From assembly GCF_016429015.1 (NCBI RefSeq), contig NZ_JAELTU010000059.1, positions 1 to 39,506 on the forward strand: a DNA stretch of 39,506 nt, read 5' to 3'. How positions within the stretch are numbered: position 1 is the stretch's first letter; each line of letters starts with the position of its first letter. The DNA comes from Rhizobium sp. ASV20. GTDB lineage: Bacteria > Pseudomonadota > Alphaproteobacteria > Rhizobiales > Rhizobiaceae. The notes beneath the pieces are model-generated. The model made no database searches and was not told where the DNA came from. It worked only from the letters and a program-made list of their open reading frames with translations. Below, in pieces: positions 16,402 to 25,786 of this stretch. Both the position numbers and the translations under genes were made by a program.

Positions 16402-17928
16402 TTACTCCGAAGCGGTTGCATCGGCACGCATCCTTATCCCGAAGGCAAAAAGGCTGAGGAACGCGAGCGCCCAAACGCTGAGCGCACCATAGAGCATCAC
16501 CCAGTCGAAGCCCGCAGCAAGCGCTTTGCGCGCGATCTCGCTCGATAGTTTTGCCGTGGGATCGTCCAGGACGCTGACATTGCCGGAGGCGATGCGCTCA
16601 GCCAACCCGCGCAACAAGGCCCGATCGACCGATACCGGCAGCACGGCCTGCAGGTGTGCAAGAATGCCGCTCATCAAAATGAATCCCATCACCGCTATGT
16701 TGACGGCAAGCGAGATCATTCGCGCGCTCATGTCTATGCCCGAGGCCATGCCGGCCCGGTCACTCGAAACGGAACCCGTCGTCGTGTTCGTGACAGGCGT
16801 GTTCGTCACTCCGAGGCCGATACCCGCGACAAGGGCGCCAAGCAATGTCACCGGCAGGATCGCCGCACCCGCAGCCGGACCGAACTTCATCAGCAAGAAG
16901 CCGAGCCCGATCGTGAACAGACCGGCGGGGATAACAACGCCGGGGCCGCGGCGAAGCAAAAGTCGTTCGGCAAACGGCGGCACGATCAATGTCGGTAGCG
17001 TATAGGCCAGCAACGCAATGCCAGTGGCAATCCCGCCTAAGCCAAGCCCGGCTTCAAACCAGATAGGAATGTAGATCATGAAGGGCCAGAAGCTGAAATT
17101 CATTCCCATCGACCCGAAGATTGCGCCCAAGAAGCGCCTGATCCTGAAGACCGTGAAATCGAACATCGGGTGGCTCTTGGAAAACTCGGTGGCCATGAAG
17201 ACGACGAAGCTGACGGCCGCAAGGGCTCCGGCACTCATCGACACCGGATTGGTCAATCCGAGCTGCGAACCTTGCGTGATGTAAAACACTAGGCAGAAGA
17301 CCGCAGCGGATAGCGAAACGATGCCCGCGATGTCGAGACGCTGAGCGTTGGGATCCCGGCTCTCCCGCACGTTGGCAATTGCCAGGAAAACCGTCAGGAT
17401 CGTCATCAGAACATGCACGAGAAATACCCATTCCCAGCCCATGAGCGCTGCAATACCGCTTCCGATGGCGGGCCCGAAGCCGAGGCCAAAGCCGAAGACG
17501 ATCCCCCACCAGCCAAACGCCTTGGCGCGCTCGCGGGCATCACCATATTGCTGCGACAATACGGCGATCTGGGAGATGAGCATGGCACCCCCGGTCCCGC
17601 CCTGGAGTGCGCGGCCGGCGATCAGGATTGTGATGTTGGGCGCGATGCCGCAGACGAGCGAGCTGAGGCCGAAGGCAATCATGCTGGCGATAAAAAGCCG
17701 TTTGCGGCCATAACGGTCGGCGAGCGTACCGGCCGCCATCAGCACGGTCGCAACCGCCAGCGTATAGGCATTCATTGTCCATTGAAGCTGCTGGAAGTCG
17801 GCATGCAAGGTCCGCTCCAGCGTCGGTAAGATTGCCGGAACGCTCGAAATTTCAAGGCCGAACATCATCGATGAAAGACAGATGGCAGCCAAGGCAAACT
17901 TTGCGTTTCCGTGCCGGATATTGCTCAT
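16402..17928 (-). CDS. MFS exporter, DHA2 (14-helix EmrB/QacA-like) family
   Basis: A 508-residue inner-membrane transporter with about 14 hydrophobic helices. The MFS motif A is GTLADRYGRKR near residue 68, preceded by LQWTMNAYTLAVATVLMAAG, the typical DHA2 second helix. Motif C-like glycines appear in GFGLGFGPAIGSGIA near residue 145, as in proton-driven drug antiporters. Substrate is unknown; export of a toxic or secreted compound is the family role. I start at MSNIRHGN (17928), behind a GAGAGG site; a longer frame adds a polar 28-residue leader with no ribosome site. A LysR gene is divergent, 182 nt away, and probably controls this exporter. Confidence 0.88.
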   Translation of the reverse strand: MSNIRHGNAKFALAAICLSSMMFGLEISSVPAILPTLERTLHADFQQLQWTMNAYTLAVATVLMAAGTLADRYGRKRLFIASMIAFGLSSLVCGIAPNITILIAGRALQGGTGGAMLISQIAVLSQQYGDARERAKAFGWWGIVFGFGLGFGPAIGSGIAALMGWEWVFLVHVLMTILTVFLAIANVRESRDPNAQRLDIAGIVSLSAAVFCLVFYITQGSQLGLTNPVSMSAGALAAVSFVVFMATEFSKSHPMFDFTVFRIRRFLGAIFGSMGMNFSFWPFMIYIPIWFEAGLGLGGIATGIALLAYTLPTLIVPPFAERLLLRRGPGVVIPAGLFTIGLGFLLMKFGPAAGAAILPVTLLGALVAGIGLGVTNTPVTNTTTGSVSSDRAGMASGIDMSARMISLAVNIAVMGFILMSGILAHLQAVLPVSVDRALLRGLAERIASGNVSVLDDPTAKLSSEIARKALAAGFDWVMLYGALSVWALAFLSLFAFGIRMRADATASE

Positions 17929-18074
17929 AATTTCGCCTCTCGATATAAAATCCTTGTCCATCGGCGCCGACACACCCGCAAGCATAGGTGCCAATGCTCG
18001 TGCATTCTGCACGGCGAAGCGCCATCGACGTACAAATCTCTATCCGGCGCTTGATCATGTTTAAATGCTATGAC

Positions 18075-18091
18075 TATCTATATCAGTGATA
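18075..18091. promoter_or_regulatory. Possible LysR-type binding site
   Basis: TATC-N9-GATA, a partial dyad in an AT-rich patch of the exporter/lysR intergenic region, 20 nt before the LysR start. LysR regulators usually bind such T-N11-A-like dyads and often autoregulate. The arms are only 4 bp, so this is weak. Confidence 0.3.
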
Positions 18092-18110
18092 ACAAATTCG
18101 GATCTATGTG

Positions 18111-18971
18111 ATGTCGCTTGATGTCGATGCCGTGCAGGTCTTTGTGGCCATTGCCGATTTCCAAAGCTTCACACGGGCGGCCGAGGCCCTTGGCAGCACG
18201 CAAGCGACTGTCAGCGTCAAGCTGAAACGCCTGGAGGAGCGCGTCGGCAAGAAGCTGATCGAACGAACGCCGCGCCATGTGCGCCTATCCGCGCACGGCG
18301 AAACCTTCCTTCCCTCTGCCCGGGAATTTCTGGCCGCGCATGAACGTGCCGTCGCGGGGCTTTCCGTAACGCGCAGACGCTTCAGGCTTGGAATTGCCAA
18401 CCATGTCATGGGACCGGAAGTCCCGACCTTGCTGGCGCGTCTGAAAGCGGTTGATCCGGCGCTGACCATAGAAGTGCGGCTGGATGTTTCCCGGCCGCTG
18501 CTGGAGGCCTTTGAAGACGGCACGCTCGATGCGGTTATCGTTCGCAGCGACGACGACAGGCGTGATGGAGAGATCCTCGGGCCGGAGCATTTCGGCTGGT
18601 TTGCCTCCCGGGATTTCGAGTACCGGGCAGGAGAGCCCCTGCCCCTTGCGGCCCTATCCCCGACCTGCGCCGTGCGCGACATGGCAATCCGGCTACTCGA
18701 TCGATCTTCCATCCCGTGGACGGAAGTCTTCGTCGGCGGAACAACTGCGATCGCCGCTGCCCTGTCGGCCGGGCTTGCGGTTTCGCCGTTTCCGCGCCGC
18801 CTTGCCCCAAGCGATGTCGTTGATGTCGGCGATGCGCTCGGCCTGCCACCGCTCCCGTCCCTATCCGTCGTACTGCACTCTTCTCTGTCCGACCCGAAAT
18901 CCAGGGACAGCCTTCGTGCAATCACCGCCGCCTTCCGTGAGCATCGCAAGCCGAGCAGGTATCGGTCGTGA
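18111..18971 (+). CDS. LysR-family transcriptional regulator (exporter-linked)
   Basis: A 286-residue DNA-binding regulator. Residues 1-60 form the winged helix-turn-helix (AVQVFVAIADFQSFTRAAEALGSTQATVSVKLKRLEERVGKKL), followed by the linker helix and, from residue about 85, a substrate-binding-protein-like effector domain (FRLGIANHVMGPEVPTLLARL). Its length is slightly short of the usual 295-310 because the C-terminal subdomain is compact. It reads away from the DHA2 exporter, the standard arrangement for a LysR activator of an efflux gene. An in-frame GTG directly precedes the ATG; either may serve as start. The effector cannot be inferred. Confidence 0.88.
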   Translation: MSLDVDAVQVFVAIADFQSFTRAAEALGSTQATVSVKLKRLEERVGKKLIERTPRHVRLSAHGETFLPSAREFLAAHERAVAGLSVTRRRFRLGIANHVMGPEVPTLLARLKAVDPALTIEVRLDVSRPLLEAFEDGTLDAVIVRSDDDRRDGEILGPEHFGWFASRDFEYRAGEPLPLAALSPTCAVRDMAIRLLDRSSIPWTEVFVGGTTAIAAALSAGLAVSPFPRRLAPSDVVDVGDALGLPPLPSLSVVLHSSLSDPKSRDSLRAITAAFREHRKPSRYRS

Positions 18972-19203
18972 TGGATCGAGGAAACAAAGATCAAAACCGG
19001 TCCCATCTTCCGCCGCATTGATCAATGAGGCAGTATGGATCGTTGGTTGCCGACGCCGCAGTCGGTCGATCTGATCCTCGAGGAGCGTACAGCAGTCCCT
19101 GGATGAGGCGATGACGCCGGCGGCGAGTGACGACGACAGAGCCGCGGGAGGAGCGGGCAGGCCACAAGACTGGTCGGTTAGGAAATCAATGGAGGTTGAG
19201 CAG

Positions 19204-19491
19204 ATGCAAGATGCGACTGGCCAGCCGATAATGGTCGGCGATCACGTTACGGTCGATGGCATGACGGGAACAGTCGTCTGCGATTTCGACAATCGCGCTT
19301 TCCTGGCCGGTTATGCCGGTTGGGATATGCCGGAGGTGGAGATGATAGGCGGCGGGACCCTGTCTTCGGGGATCATGGTCAATACGACTGAAGCGGGCTT
19401 GATCCATTACGACGAGGGAAATGAACACATCCTGTTTGTGAGCACGAGCGGACCTCAGCCTCCCGGCGCCGAACGGAGATCACAAGATTGA
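19204..19491 (+). CDS. Small hypothetical protein
   Basis: A 95-residue soluble protein of unknown role. It begins MQDATGQPIMVGDHVTVDGM and carries a Gly/Asp-rich beta core (TGTVVCDFDNRAFLAGYAGW, then MIGGGTLSSGIMVNTTEAGLIHYDE). The layout suggests a small beta-barrel or SH3-like fold, which is inference. I chose the ATG at 19204 because GGAGG stands 8 nt before it; two upstream starts in the same frame have no such site. It lies between a LysR and an AraC regulator on the same strand, 79 nt before the latter. Confidence 0.65.
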   Translation: MQDATGQPIMVGDHVTVDGMTGTVVCDFDNRAFLAGYAGWDMPEVEMIGGGTLSSGIMVNTTEAGLIHYDEGNEHILFVSTSGPQPPGAERRSQD

Positions 19492-19570
19492 TCCTCCGTT
19501 TCACCTCGCACCCGACAGCCACAATACTTTCGATCACTCCAGACCCGTGTGGCGGAAGGCTGGCGCCGAC

Positions 19571-20701
19571 ATGACCAGCGCCAGCCTCATTGCTCTCGAC
19601 ACGGGCTGCCGCGGCGCGGCGGCGGGACTGTTGCTGATGGTCGCTGCCGTCTTTCTGCGCCATCGCCCCTCTGAATTTATCCGCGCCGCGCTTGCCGGGG
19701 CCGGAGCTGCCTCCGCGATCCTCGAGGCGCCGGGCTTCCCGTCGCAATGGCACTGGGCAAGCCTGCCGCTGATCATGCTGTCGTCGGCCGGGCCGGTTGC
19801 TTTCTGGCTATGGGCGCGGGTGGTCTTCGACGACGACTTTGTCTTTCGCCCCTGGCATGGCGTAACCGCCATCGCCGCGATCGGCCTGGGGCTGGCCAAT
19901 TCCTACTGCGCGGAAACCTCGAGTGCCCGGGCAATGAACCAGATGCTGATGTTCGTCAATCTGGGCTTCGGGATGCTTGCGATGATCCAGACGATGGCCA
20001 GCTGGCGAATGGATCTGGTCGCCGGCCGGCGACAGCTGCGCGTCGCCGTGCTGATGGGAACGCTTGGCTATATCGCGATCAATGCGATCGCCAATCTCTC
20101 CTTTGTTGCCGTCCTGGCATGGTCCGCCCCGACCCGAAACCTTGCCAATGCTATCAGTCTTTGCGTGCTCGGAGTTCTCGCCGGCTGGCACCTGTTCCGC
20201 ACTGCCGCGCTGCATCAAGCGTCCGCGCTGAAAGCGGCCGTCACATCCGCCGGCCAGGCATCTTCGGCTCCGATCAGAAACAGCAATCAGCCTGACGTCG
20301 AGCCGCTGCTGCTCAACCGGTTGGAACGTCTGATGACGGTCGAGCGCGCCTACCGTCGAGAAGGGCTGACGATAGGCGCCCTCGCCGCGCTCGCGAGCCT
20401 GCCGGAGTACAGATTGCGCCAAGTGATCAACGAGGGTCTTGGTTACCGCAACTTCAACGCTTTCCTCAACCGCTACAGGATCGAAGAGGTCAAAGCGGCT
20501 CTCGCCGACCCCGATCAGAAGGACGTGCCAGTTCTCACCATCGCCATGGATGCCGGCTTTCAATCGCTGGGCCCGTTCAACCGGGCGTTCAAGGCGGAAA
20601 CAGGGCTGACGCCGACCGAATTTCGCCGGCAGGCGCTCCTCCAAGAGCCTACCGGACCACGGAGCGAGGCCAGGAATCTTACAATCGGCAAGTCGCATTG
20701 A
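19571..20701 (+). CDS. AraC-family regulator with membrane-embedded N-terminus
   Basis: A 376-residue protein. Residues about 1-215 hold six or seven hydrophobic helices, and the last 110 residues are an AraC DNA-binding domain with two helix-turn-helix units (EGLTIGALAALASLPEYRLRQVINEGLGYRNFNAFLNRYRIEE and VLTIAMDAGFQSLGPFNRAFKAETGLTPTEFRR, broken here by a short loop). Such proteins are bound to the membrane and probably sense an envelope or external signal. The ATG at 19571 has GGAAGG 11 nt upstream; a GTG at 19547 is an alternative. It stands directly before the serine hydrolase and acyltransferase genes and is their likely regulator. Confidence 0.88.
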   Translation: MTSASLIALDTGCRGAAAGLLLMVAAVFLRHRPSEFIRAALAGAGAASAILEAPGFPSQWHWASLPLIMLSSAGPVAFWLWARVVFDDDFVFRPWHGVTAIAAIGLGLANSYCAETSSARAMNQMLMFVNLGFGMLAMIQTMASWRMDLVAGRRQLRVAVLMGTLGYIAINAIANLSFVAVLAWSAPTRNLANAISLCVLGVLAGWHLFRTAALHQASALKAAVTSAGQASSAPIRNSNQPDVEPLLLNRLERLMTVERAYRREGLTIGALAALASLPEYRLRQVINEGLGYRNFNAFLNRYRIEEVKAALADPDQKDVPVLTIAMDAGFQSLGPFNRAFKAETGLTPTEFRRQALLQEPTGPRSEARNLTIGKSH

Positions 20702-20782
20702 CAAATCGGCTAGCCGTTTTTCAAACTTCGGCGAGAAGACGCCATCCGCCTTTGCCATAGTCTCCCAAAACCGGAGATCGTC

Positions 20783-22360
20783 ATGAGCAAGCACATCCAA
20801 CGTCCCCTTATCCTGAATTTGGCATCGAGCTTATGCACGCTCATGATCTTGGTCGGCATCGGGCCTGCATACGCGCAGGCCACCGATAATTCCCCATGGC
20901 CGACCAAGGAATGGCTGACCTCCACGCCGGAAGAGCAAGGTATGGATTCATCAGCGCTCGCCAAGCTTGTCACCTATGGGGCGGATCACAATTTTGACAG
21001 TCTCCTTGTCGTGCGGCACGGACGCATTGTCACCGAAGCCTATTACGCGCCCTACACGGCGGATATCCCGCACGAGATATTTTCCTCTACAAAGGCAGTC
21101 ACAGGCACTCTTCTCGGAATGGTCTATAAGGACGGCGTCCTCGATCGTCTCGATCACCCCGTACTCGACTTCTTCCCCGATCGTCGTGTTGCAAATATGG
21201 ATGATCGGAAGAAGGCGTTGACGGTTAAAGACCTTCTCAACATGACGTCCGGATTCGATTGGGATCAGGGATATGAGGGCGGTCCGCAGCAGACGATGCG
21301 GGATATGGACCGATCCTCCAATTGGGTTCAATTCGTTCTCGACCGTCCCATGGCGCACCCGCCGGGAGAGGTCTATAATTACAGTAACGGCGACGCCGAT
21401 CTTGTCTCCGCGATCATCACCCGGCTCACGGGCAAACCCGCCTGGGATTACGCGCGCCAAAGGCTCTTTGCCCCGTTGGGCATTGCCGATTGGTATTGGA
21501 ACCGCGATCCCCAGGGGCTGACCATCGGATACGGCATGCTGTTCCTGCTGCCCCGCGACATGGCAAAGATCGGCTATCTGTATCTGCATCACGGCGAATG
21601 GGAGGGAAAGCAGCTTCTTCCGACCGGCTGGGCGGATATTCTGAACCACCCGCTCGTCAACATGCACGCATCATACGATCCCAACCAGAGCTATTCGAAT
21701 TTCTTCTGGGTCTTTCCCGACAAGCACGCCTATATGGCGACCGGCAAGGACGGCCAGCTGATCGCCGTCTTTCCCGATCTCGATATCGTCGCGGTCACCA
21801 CGGCGACGAAATACGTCAAGTATCGCGCCCTCATAGATGGCGTTTCTAGCGCGACCAAATCTCAGTCGCCGCTCCCGCCAAATCCGAACGCCGCCGCACA
21901 GCTTGCGACTGCGATCAAGGATGCCTCGGTCGAGAAGTCGGCGCCGGTTGGCCCGGTATCTGAGATTGCAACCACGATATCAGGAAAAACCTACAGGTTT
22001 TCAGAGAACCAGCTTGGCCTAAAATCGCTGACCTTGTTTCTGGCAGATGCCCGCCCACATGTCGAATACGAGCTGTATCTGGATTACCCGGCCGGTTCTT
22101 CGTTCACGAGCGACATGCCGATCGGTCTTGACGGTTTTTATCGCAAGGGTTTGCCCGCACTCTCCGGCCCCTACCCGGGCCATATTCCAGCCGTCAGGGG
22201 CACATGGTCGAACGCACAAACATTTGTAATAGACGCCAGGGACATAGGATCCGGCACACAGATCAAATACCGCCTGTCATTTGACGGCAGGAAGCTCAAT
22301 ATTCGCCGCATCGATGAAGAGGGCTGGGAACGATCGGCCAATGGCGAAAGGGATCCTTGA
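20783..22360 (+). CDS. Periplasmic serine hydrolase, beta-lactamase-like (class C / esterase type)
   Basis: A 525-residue secreted protein. It has a Sec signal peptide (hydrophobic core residues about 9-27, cut after AYAQA near residue 32). The serine-hydrolase core has the S-x-x-K motif SSTK (catalytic Ser101 and Lys104) and the Tyr motif YSN at 200-202, as in class C beta-lactamases, DD-peptidases and EstB-type esterases. Residues about 375-525 are an extra C-terminal beta-rich domain. GGAG lies 7 nt before the ATG. Substrates in this family range from esters to peptidoglycan and amides, so none can be assigned. It lies 81 nt after the AraC gene and 87 nt before the acyltransferase. Confidence 0.88.
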   Translation: MSKHIQRPLILNLASSLCTLMILVGIGPAYAQATDNSPWPTKEWLTSTPEEQGMDSSALAKLVTYGADHNFDSLLVVRHGRIVTEAYYAPYTADIPHEIFSSTKAVTGTLLGMVYKDGVLDRLDHPVLDFFPDRRVANMDDRKKALTVKDLLNMTSGFDWDQGYEGGPQQTMRDMDRSSNWVQFVLDRPMAHPPGEVYNYSNGDADLVSAIITRLTGKPAWDYARQRLFAPLGIADWYWNRDPQGLTIGYGMLFLLPRDMAKIGYLYLHHGEWEGKQLLPTGWADILNHPLVNMHASYDPNQSYSNFFWVFPDKHAYMATGKDGQLIAVFPDLDIVAVTTATKYVKYRALIDGVSSATKSQSPLPPNPNAAAQLATAIKDASVEKSAPVGPVSEIATTISGKTYRFSENQLGLKSLTLFLADARPHVEYELYLDYPAGSSFTSDMPIGLDGFYRKGLPALSGPYPGHIPAVRGTWSNAQTFVIDARDIGSGTQIKYRLSFDGRKLNIRRIDEEGWERSANGERDP

Positions 22361-22447
22361 TCCTGATACCCGACCGATCCTCGAGCGCCGGCAAAATTGG
22401 TCCGCGCCGCCACGCCAGCTTCCCAAGCAGCAAAAAGACCCATTCTC

Positions 22448-23656
22448 ATGGAGAAGCAGCTACTCGACGCAACGCGACCCGAGACGGTCAAAGCTCAAAT
22501 CAAGAACGCAGCCATCGGCAATCTAAGGACATGCGTGACCCTTCTCGTCGTGCTTCACCACTCGCTGCTCGCATATGTGCATTATGCCCATTTTGATCGG
22601 CACCACTATCTTTCGTCGAGTGCGCCGATCGTGGATGGCGCCCGATGGCTGGGCTTCGACCTGCTGGTCGACTTCAACGACATATATTTCATGTCTCTCA
22701 TGTTCTTTATCTCCGGACTGTTCGTCATCCAGAGCCTTAGGCGCAGAGGGCCCTGGAATTATCTGTCCAGCCGAATCGTACGGTTGGGTATCCCGTTCAT
22801 GATAGCCGTGACCCTCCTGATGCCGGTCGCCTACTATCCGTCCTATCTCCAAACCGGTGCGGATCTTTCGTTCCTGCACTATTGGGCAGGCTACTTCAGC
22901 TCTTATGGATGGCCCGCAGGACCGGCATGGTTCATCTGGGTCCTGCTGTTCTTTGATAGCGCCGTCGTGCTGACGGCTTTGCTTGCGCCGGACATCATCC
23001 GGAAATCAGCGGTGATGCCGAATTGGCTCGTGGCCCGGCCCTTCACCGCCCTTGCGCTCTTCATGGCGATCGCGCTCTGTGCGTATGTGCCGGCACTCCA
23101 TGCTTACGGCCCCGCCCATTGGATCTCGTGGGGGCCATTCGCCGCGCAAGCCAGCCGGCTCTTTCTCTATATGGCATTCTTTATCGCGGGCGCCGTGACC
23201 GGTTCGGAAGGAGCACGTCATGAACTCCTCGGAAAAACCGGCCCATTTGCGCGCTGGTGGATTGTCTCTGCTATCGTGGGATGTGCCGCCTTTGGCGGCA
23301 TAGTCTTCATCCAGATCGAAACCCTTCGCCAATCGGTCGCCTTTTCCGGTCCCGTTTCGCCTGTGCTGTTCGCTCTTCTTTTCGTTGTTGCATGTTCCGC
23401 AATCAGCATTGCGATGATTGGCGGTTTCATCCGGCATGCCGACCGCAGTTCCCGCTGGGCGGATTTCCTGTCTTCCTGTGCCTTCGGGATCTACCTCGTG
23501 CACTATAGCGTCATGACCTGGGTTCAGGCTGCGCTCATCCACATCGACGAGGCCGCCGCAATGAAGGCAGGCGTCGCGTTCGTCGTGACGCTCCTCGCAA
23601 GTGTTGCAATCACAGCATGTCTGCGCAAGCAGCCTGTCTTTCGGCTTATTTTTTGA
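22448..23656 (+). CDS. Acyltransferase-3 family membrane protein
   Basis: A 402-residue inner-membrane protein of about ten helices. The N-terminal helix carries LRTCVTLLVVLHHSLLAYVHY, with the His-rich motif of acyltransferase 3 / OafA proteins, followed by FDLLVDFNDIYFMSLMFFISGLF and WNYLSSRIVRLGIPF, the usual R-x(10)-H-like loop region. Members transfer acetyl or other acyl groups to exported sugars and lipids. I chose the ATG at 22448 because it precedes MEKQLLDATRPET and the frame further upstream lacks protein-like features; the ribosome site is weak. It follows the serine hydrolase on the same strand, so the pair might modify and trim the same surface molecule (inference). Confidence 0.88.
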   Translation: MEKQLLDATRPETVKAQIKNAAIGNLRTCVTLLVVLHHSLLAYVHYAHFDRHHYLSSSAPIVDGARWLGFDLLVDFNDIYFMSLMFFISGLFVIQSLRRRGPWNYLSSRIVRLGIPFMIAVTLLMPVAYYPSYLQTGADLSFLHYWAGYFSSYGWPAGPAWFIWVLLFFDSAVVLTALLAPDIIRKSAVMPNWLVARPFTALALFMAIALCAYVPALHAYGPAHWISWGPFAAQASRLFLYMAFFIAGAVTGSEGARHELLGKTGPFARWWIVSAIVGCAAFGGIVFIQIETLRQSVAFSGPVSPVLFALLFVVACSAISIAMIGGFIRHADRSSRWADFLSSCAFGIYLVHYSVMTWVQAALIHIDEAAAMKAGVAFVVTLLASVAITACLRKQPVFRLIF

Positions 23657-23756
23657 GACAAGGCCTGCGCACTGACACGTCTATTTCCTATCAAGCGAGA
23701 CCGTTCTCTGCCCGCGTTGAATTGCAATGCCGAGGCCCGTTTCAAGGCTCCGCCGC

Positions 23757-24869
23757 TCAGCGCAGGTTTGCCTGGAAGAATTGGATCAGTTGAGCATTCA
23801 GTCGCTTGTGGAAATCGGCTCGATCGAACCCCGGGGCATCGGCGCAAATACGAGGCGCGGATTTGAGCATGCGGGCACTGCAAGGCGGCAGAAAGGCGTA
23901 GTGGCCGGCTCCCGCTTCGACATGATAGTCGGGCGCCAGCGGCAAGGCATCGCGGATGTGATCCTCATACCACGGGCTTGGCTGATGTCTGTCATCGGCC
24001 GCACGCCACAGCAATACCGGAATGCGGACAGCGGCCAATCCGGCGCGGTCGAACGTGAAACCGAATGCGGGCGCAGCCGCTGCAATCGCCTTGATCCGCG
24101 GATCCGGCTTCCAGGCGTCAGAGGGTATTTTGAGCACCGAGACCGAATGCACGCCGGCTTCAGCCAATGCCGTGCAAAGGTCGTGCGTCGGATTGGAGGC
24201 GCAATAAGGATCAATTTTTGTGAGATCCGGTATCCCGCCGGCTTCGACCAGCACCGTAAAGCCGCCATTCGAGAAACCAAAAGCGCCGATGCGTTGCGCA
24301 TCGATGACAGCGCGCTCACGCCAATTCGACTGCATATAATCGATGAGACGGCTCAATTGCGCGGGGCGCCGCCACAGCATCATGACCTTGCTTTGATCGT
24401 CGTACGTGTCCCCCGCATGGCTGATCGCGGCGACCACAAAGCCGGCTCGGGCAAGCGCAAGTGCAGTATCGTAGTGACCGGCATAGGATCCGCCACCCCC
24501 ATGCGACAGCACAATGAGTGGCAGCTCGCGACCTTTCACCGTCCCATTGAGTGCGACCCATTGCGAGAGGCCACCCGTAGAAACATCGTGCGGCTCGTCA
24601 ATGGTCGGATACCATATCCCACCGGCCAGGGGCGCCTCGCTTCCATTGGCGATTCGGATCTCGTCGAAGCCGACCCACGGCTCTGACTTGGGAGGCTCTG
24701 CTGCTTGCAGGACGGGGTCTTTGACATTCGGCACCGGCAACGAAGGTGTCGTCGCATCCCCGGCCGAGGCCGCGCCCAAGCTGAACAAAAAGCCCGCAAT
24801 CACGACGATTGCCGGAGCAATCTTATGGATCCTCCTGCCACGCTTGGTTCTGAGGCGGTTCATGATCAT
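23757..24869 (-). CDS. Secreted alpha/beta hydrolase (dienelactone-hydrolase/PAF-acetylhydrolase-like)
   Basis: A 370-residue hydrolase with an N-terminal signal segment (hydrophobic core residues about 18-34, ending SLGAASAGDA). The oxyanion turn is SHGGGGSYAGH near 122, the nucleophile elbow is GFSNGG with Ser200, the acid is in DDRHQP near 292, and the His is in GAGHYAF at 323, so the triad is complete. It resembles the dienelactone-hydrolase-like predicted esterases. Its start is weakly defined: ATGs at 24869 and 24863 both lack a good ribosome site. It converges on the acyltransferase gene and may act on periplasmic esters. Substrate unknown. Confidence 0.86.
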   Translation of the reverse strand: MIMNRLRTKRGRRIHKIAPAIVVIAGFLFSLGAASAGDATTPSLPVPNVKDPVLQAAEPPKSEPWVGFDEIRIANGSEAPLAGGIWYPTIDEPHDVSTGGLSQWVALNGTVKGRELPLIVLSHGGGGSYAGHYDTALALARAGFVVAAISHAGDTYDDQSKVMMLWRRPAQLSRLIDYMQSNWRERAVIDAQRIGAFGFSNGGFTVLVEAGGIPDLTKIDPYCASNPTHDLCTALAEAGVHSVSVLKIPSDAWKPDPRIKAIAAAAPAFGFTFDRAGLAAVRIPVLLWRAADDRHQPSPWYEDHIRDALPLAPDYHVEAGAGHYAFLPPCSARMLKSAPRICADAPGFDRADFHKRLNAQLIQFFQANLR

Positions 24870-25150
24870 CTGGAAGCACCCCCCGGCTCATGTTGAATTG
24901 CGCAATCTGGCGCCGATACAGAATAGACAACAGCACACCTATCATCAAAGCCCGAGACCATGCTGTCTTTCGCCTGTTTGCCGATATTCTCGCTATGGGA
25001 CTCGCCAGGCTACAAGAAGCGCCTTCCATGCTGGAATCAGGCCGCCCCGGGGCTGACATCGTCGTCGATTCCGAGACGCCGGCATTGAAGGATGCCAGAA
25101 CTCTCTTCGGCACAATACACGACCAAATCGAGGATGGTAAGGACGGCCGA

Positions 25151-25321
25151 CTACCTATTTGACGATGCGACCTCGGGCAGTTTTGGAACGGTCTGCCGCT
25201 CATTGACGACCTTGGCAATCCAACTGGCGGGAACCGCGTTCGCAGTTCCGGTCGGCCACGCGGCCTGTGCGGCAAATATGGCGAGCACGACAGCAAGGTA
25301 GGTCAAAGTCAATTTTCCCAT
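25151..25321 (-). CDS. Small secreted peptide, 56 residues
   Basis: A short gene with clear translation signals: AAGGA 8 nt before the ATG, and a start 12 nt after the stop of the gene upstream on the same strand. The product has a strong Sec signal (MGKLTLTYLAVVLAIFAAQA, then PTGTANA as cut region) and a mature part of only about 27 residues (VPASWIAKVVNERQTVPKLP and a short tail). No family is recognised. The order suggests an operon with the 150-residue protein upstream. Tiny secreted proteins like this are easily missed in annotation. Confidence 0.6.
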   Translation of the reverse strand: MGKLTLTYLAVVLAIFAAQAAWPTGTANAVPASWIAKVVNERQTVPKLPEVASSNR

Positions 25322-25333
25322 TGGCGTGTTCCT

Positions 25334-25786
25334 TCAGTCCTTGTTGAGTTCTGCCAGACGAGCACGGCCGGATGCCGTGAGAACGTAGGTATTGAGCGGT
25401 CCCTTCTCGAAGAGCCCGAAATGTACGAGCGCGGTCAAGGCAACATCGAGCTCCTTTTTGATGCGCTTCGCCGTGCTGTTGTGAACGGTAAGGCCCTTCT
25501 CTTTGTCGAGACGCTTCAATGCTTGCAGAGACAGGCCGTGAGCCTCCAGCTCGGCGTCTGCCCACTGCTTCCAGATTTCGGTGCGGTCGATGCGTCCGTT
25601 TAGGTCCTCGGCGGCGATGAAGGCCAATCCCGCGAAGGTGGCGCCGACTTCGATATCGCCGATCACTCGGCTAGGCCCGGAAGGACCCGCCTTTCTGGTA
25701 AAGTCCCACGGCTTTTCACCGAGCAACTCGGTTGCGATCTTGGACCACGCGTTGGAAAATCTCCCTAAGCCCTCTATCGGGTTCAC
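25334..25786 (-). CDS. Hypothetical protein with C-terminal winged-helix-like region
   Basis: A 150-residue soluble protein. It starts at a GTG backed by AGGAG 6 nt upstream. The middle region reads WKQWADAELEAHGLSLQALKRLDKEKG and the end ALTALVHFGLFEKGPLNTYVLTASGRARLAEL. The latter resembles the wing and last helix of a winged-helix DNA-binding domain, but the evidence is only visual. It lies directly upstream of the small secreted peptide gene and 150 nt from the signal peptidase gene, which is divergent. Confidence 0.6.
   Translation of the reverse strand: MNPIEGLGRFSNAWSKIATELLGEKPWDFTRKAGPSGPSRVIGDIEVGATFAGLAFIAAEDLNGRIDRTEIWKQWADAELEAHGLSLQALKRLDKEKGLTVHNSTAKRIKKELDVALTALVHFGLFEKGPLNTYVLTASGRARLAELNKD

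Noticed and set aside
16190..16492. A 100-residue plus-strand gene
   Set aside because: No ribosome site, overlaps the exporter gene end on the other strand and has low-complexity noise-like composition.
24890..25162. A 90-residue plus-strand gene
   Set aside because: No ribosome site and its end overlaps the small secreted peptide gene, which has clear translation signals on the opposite strand.
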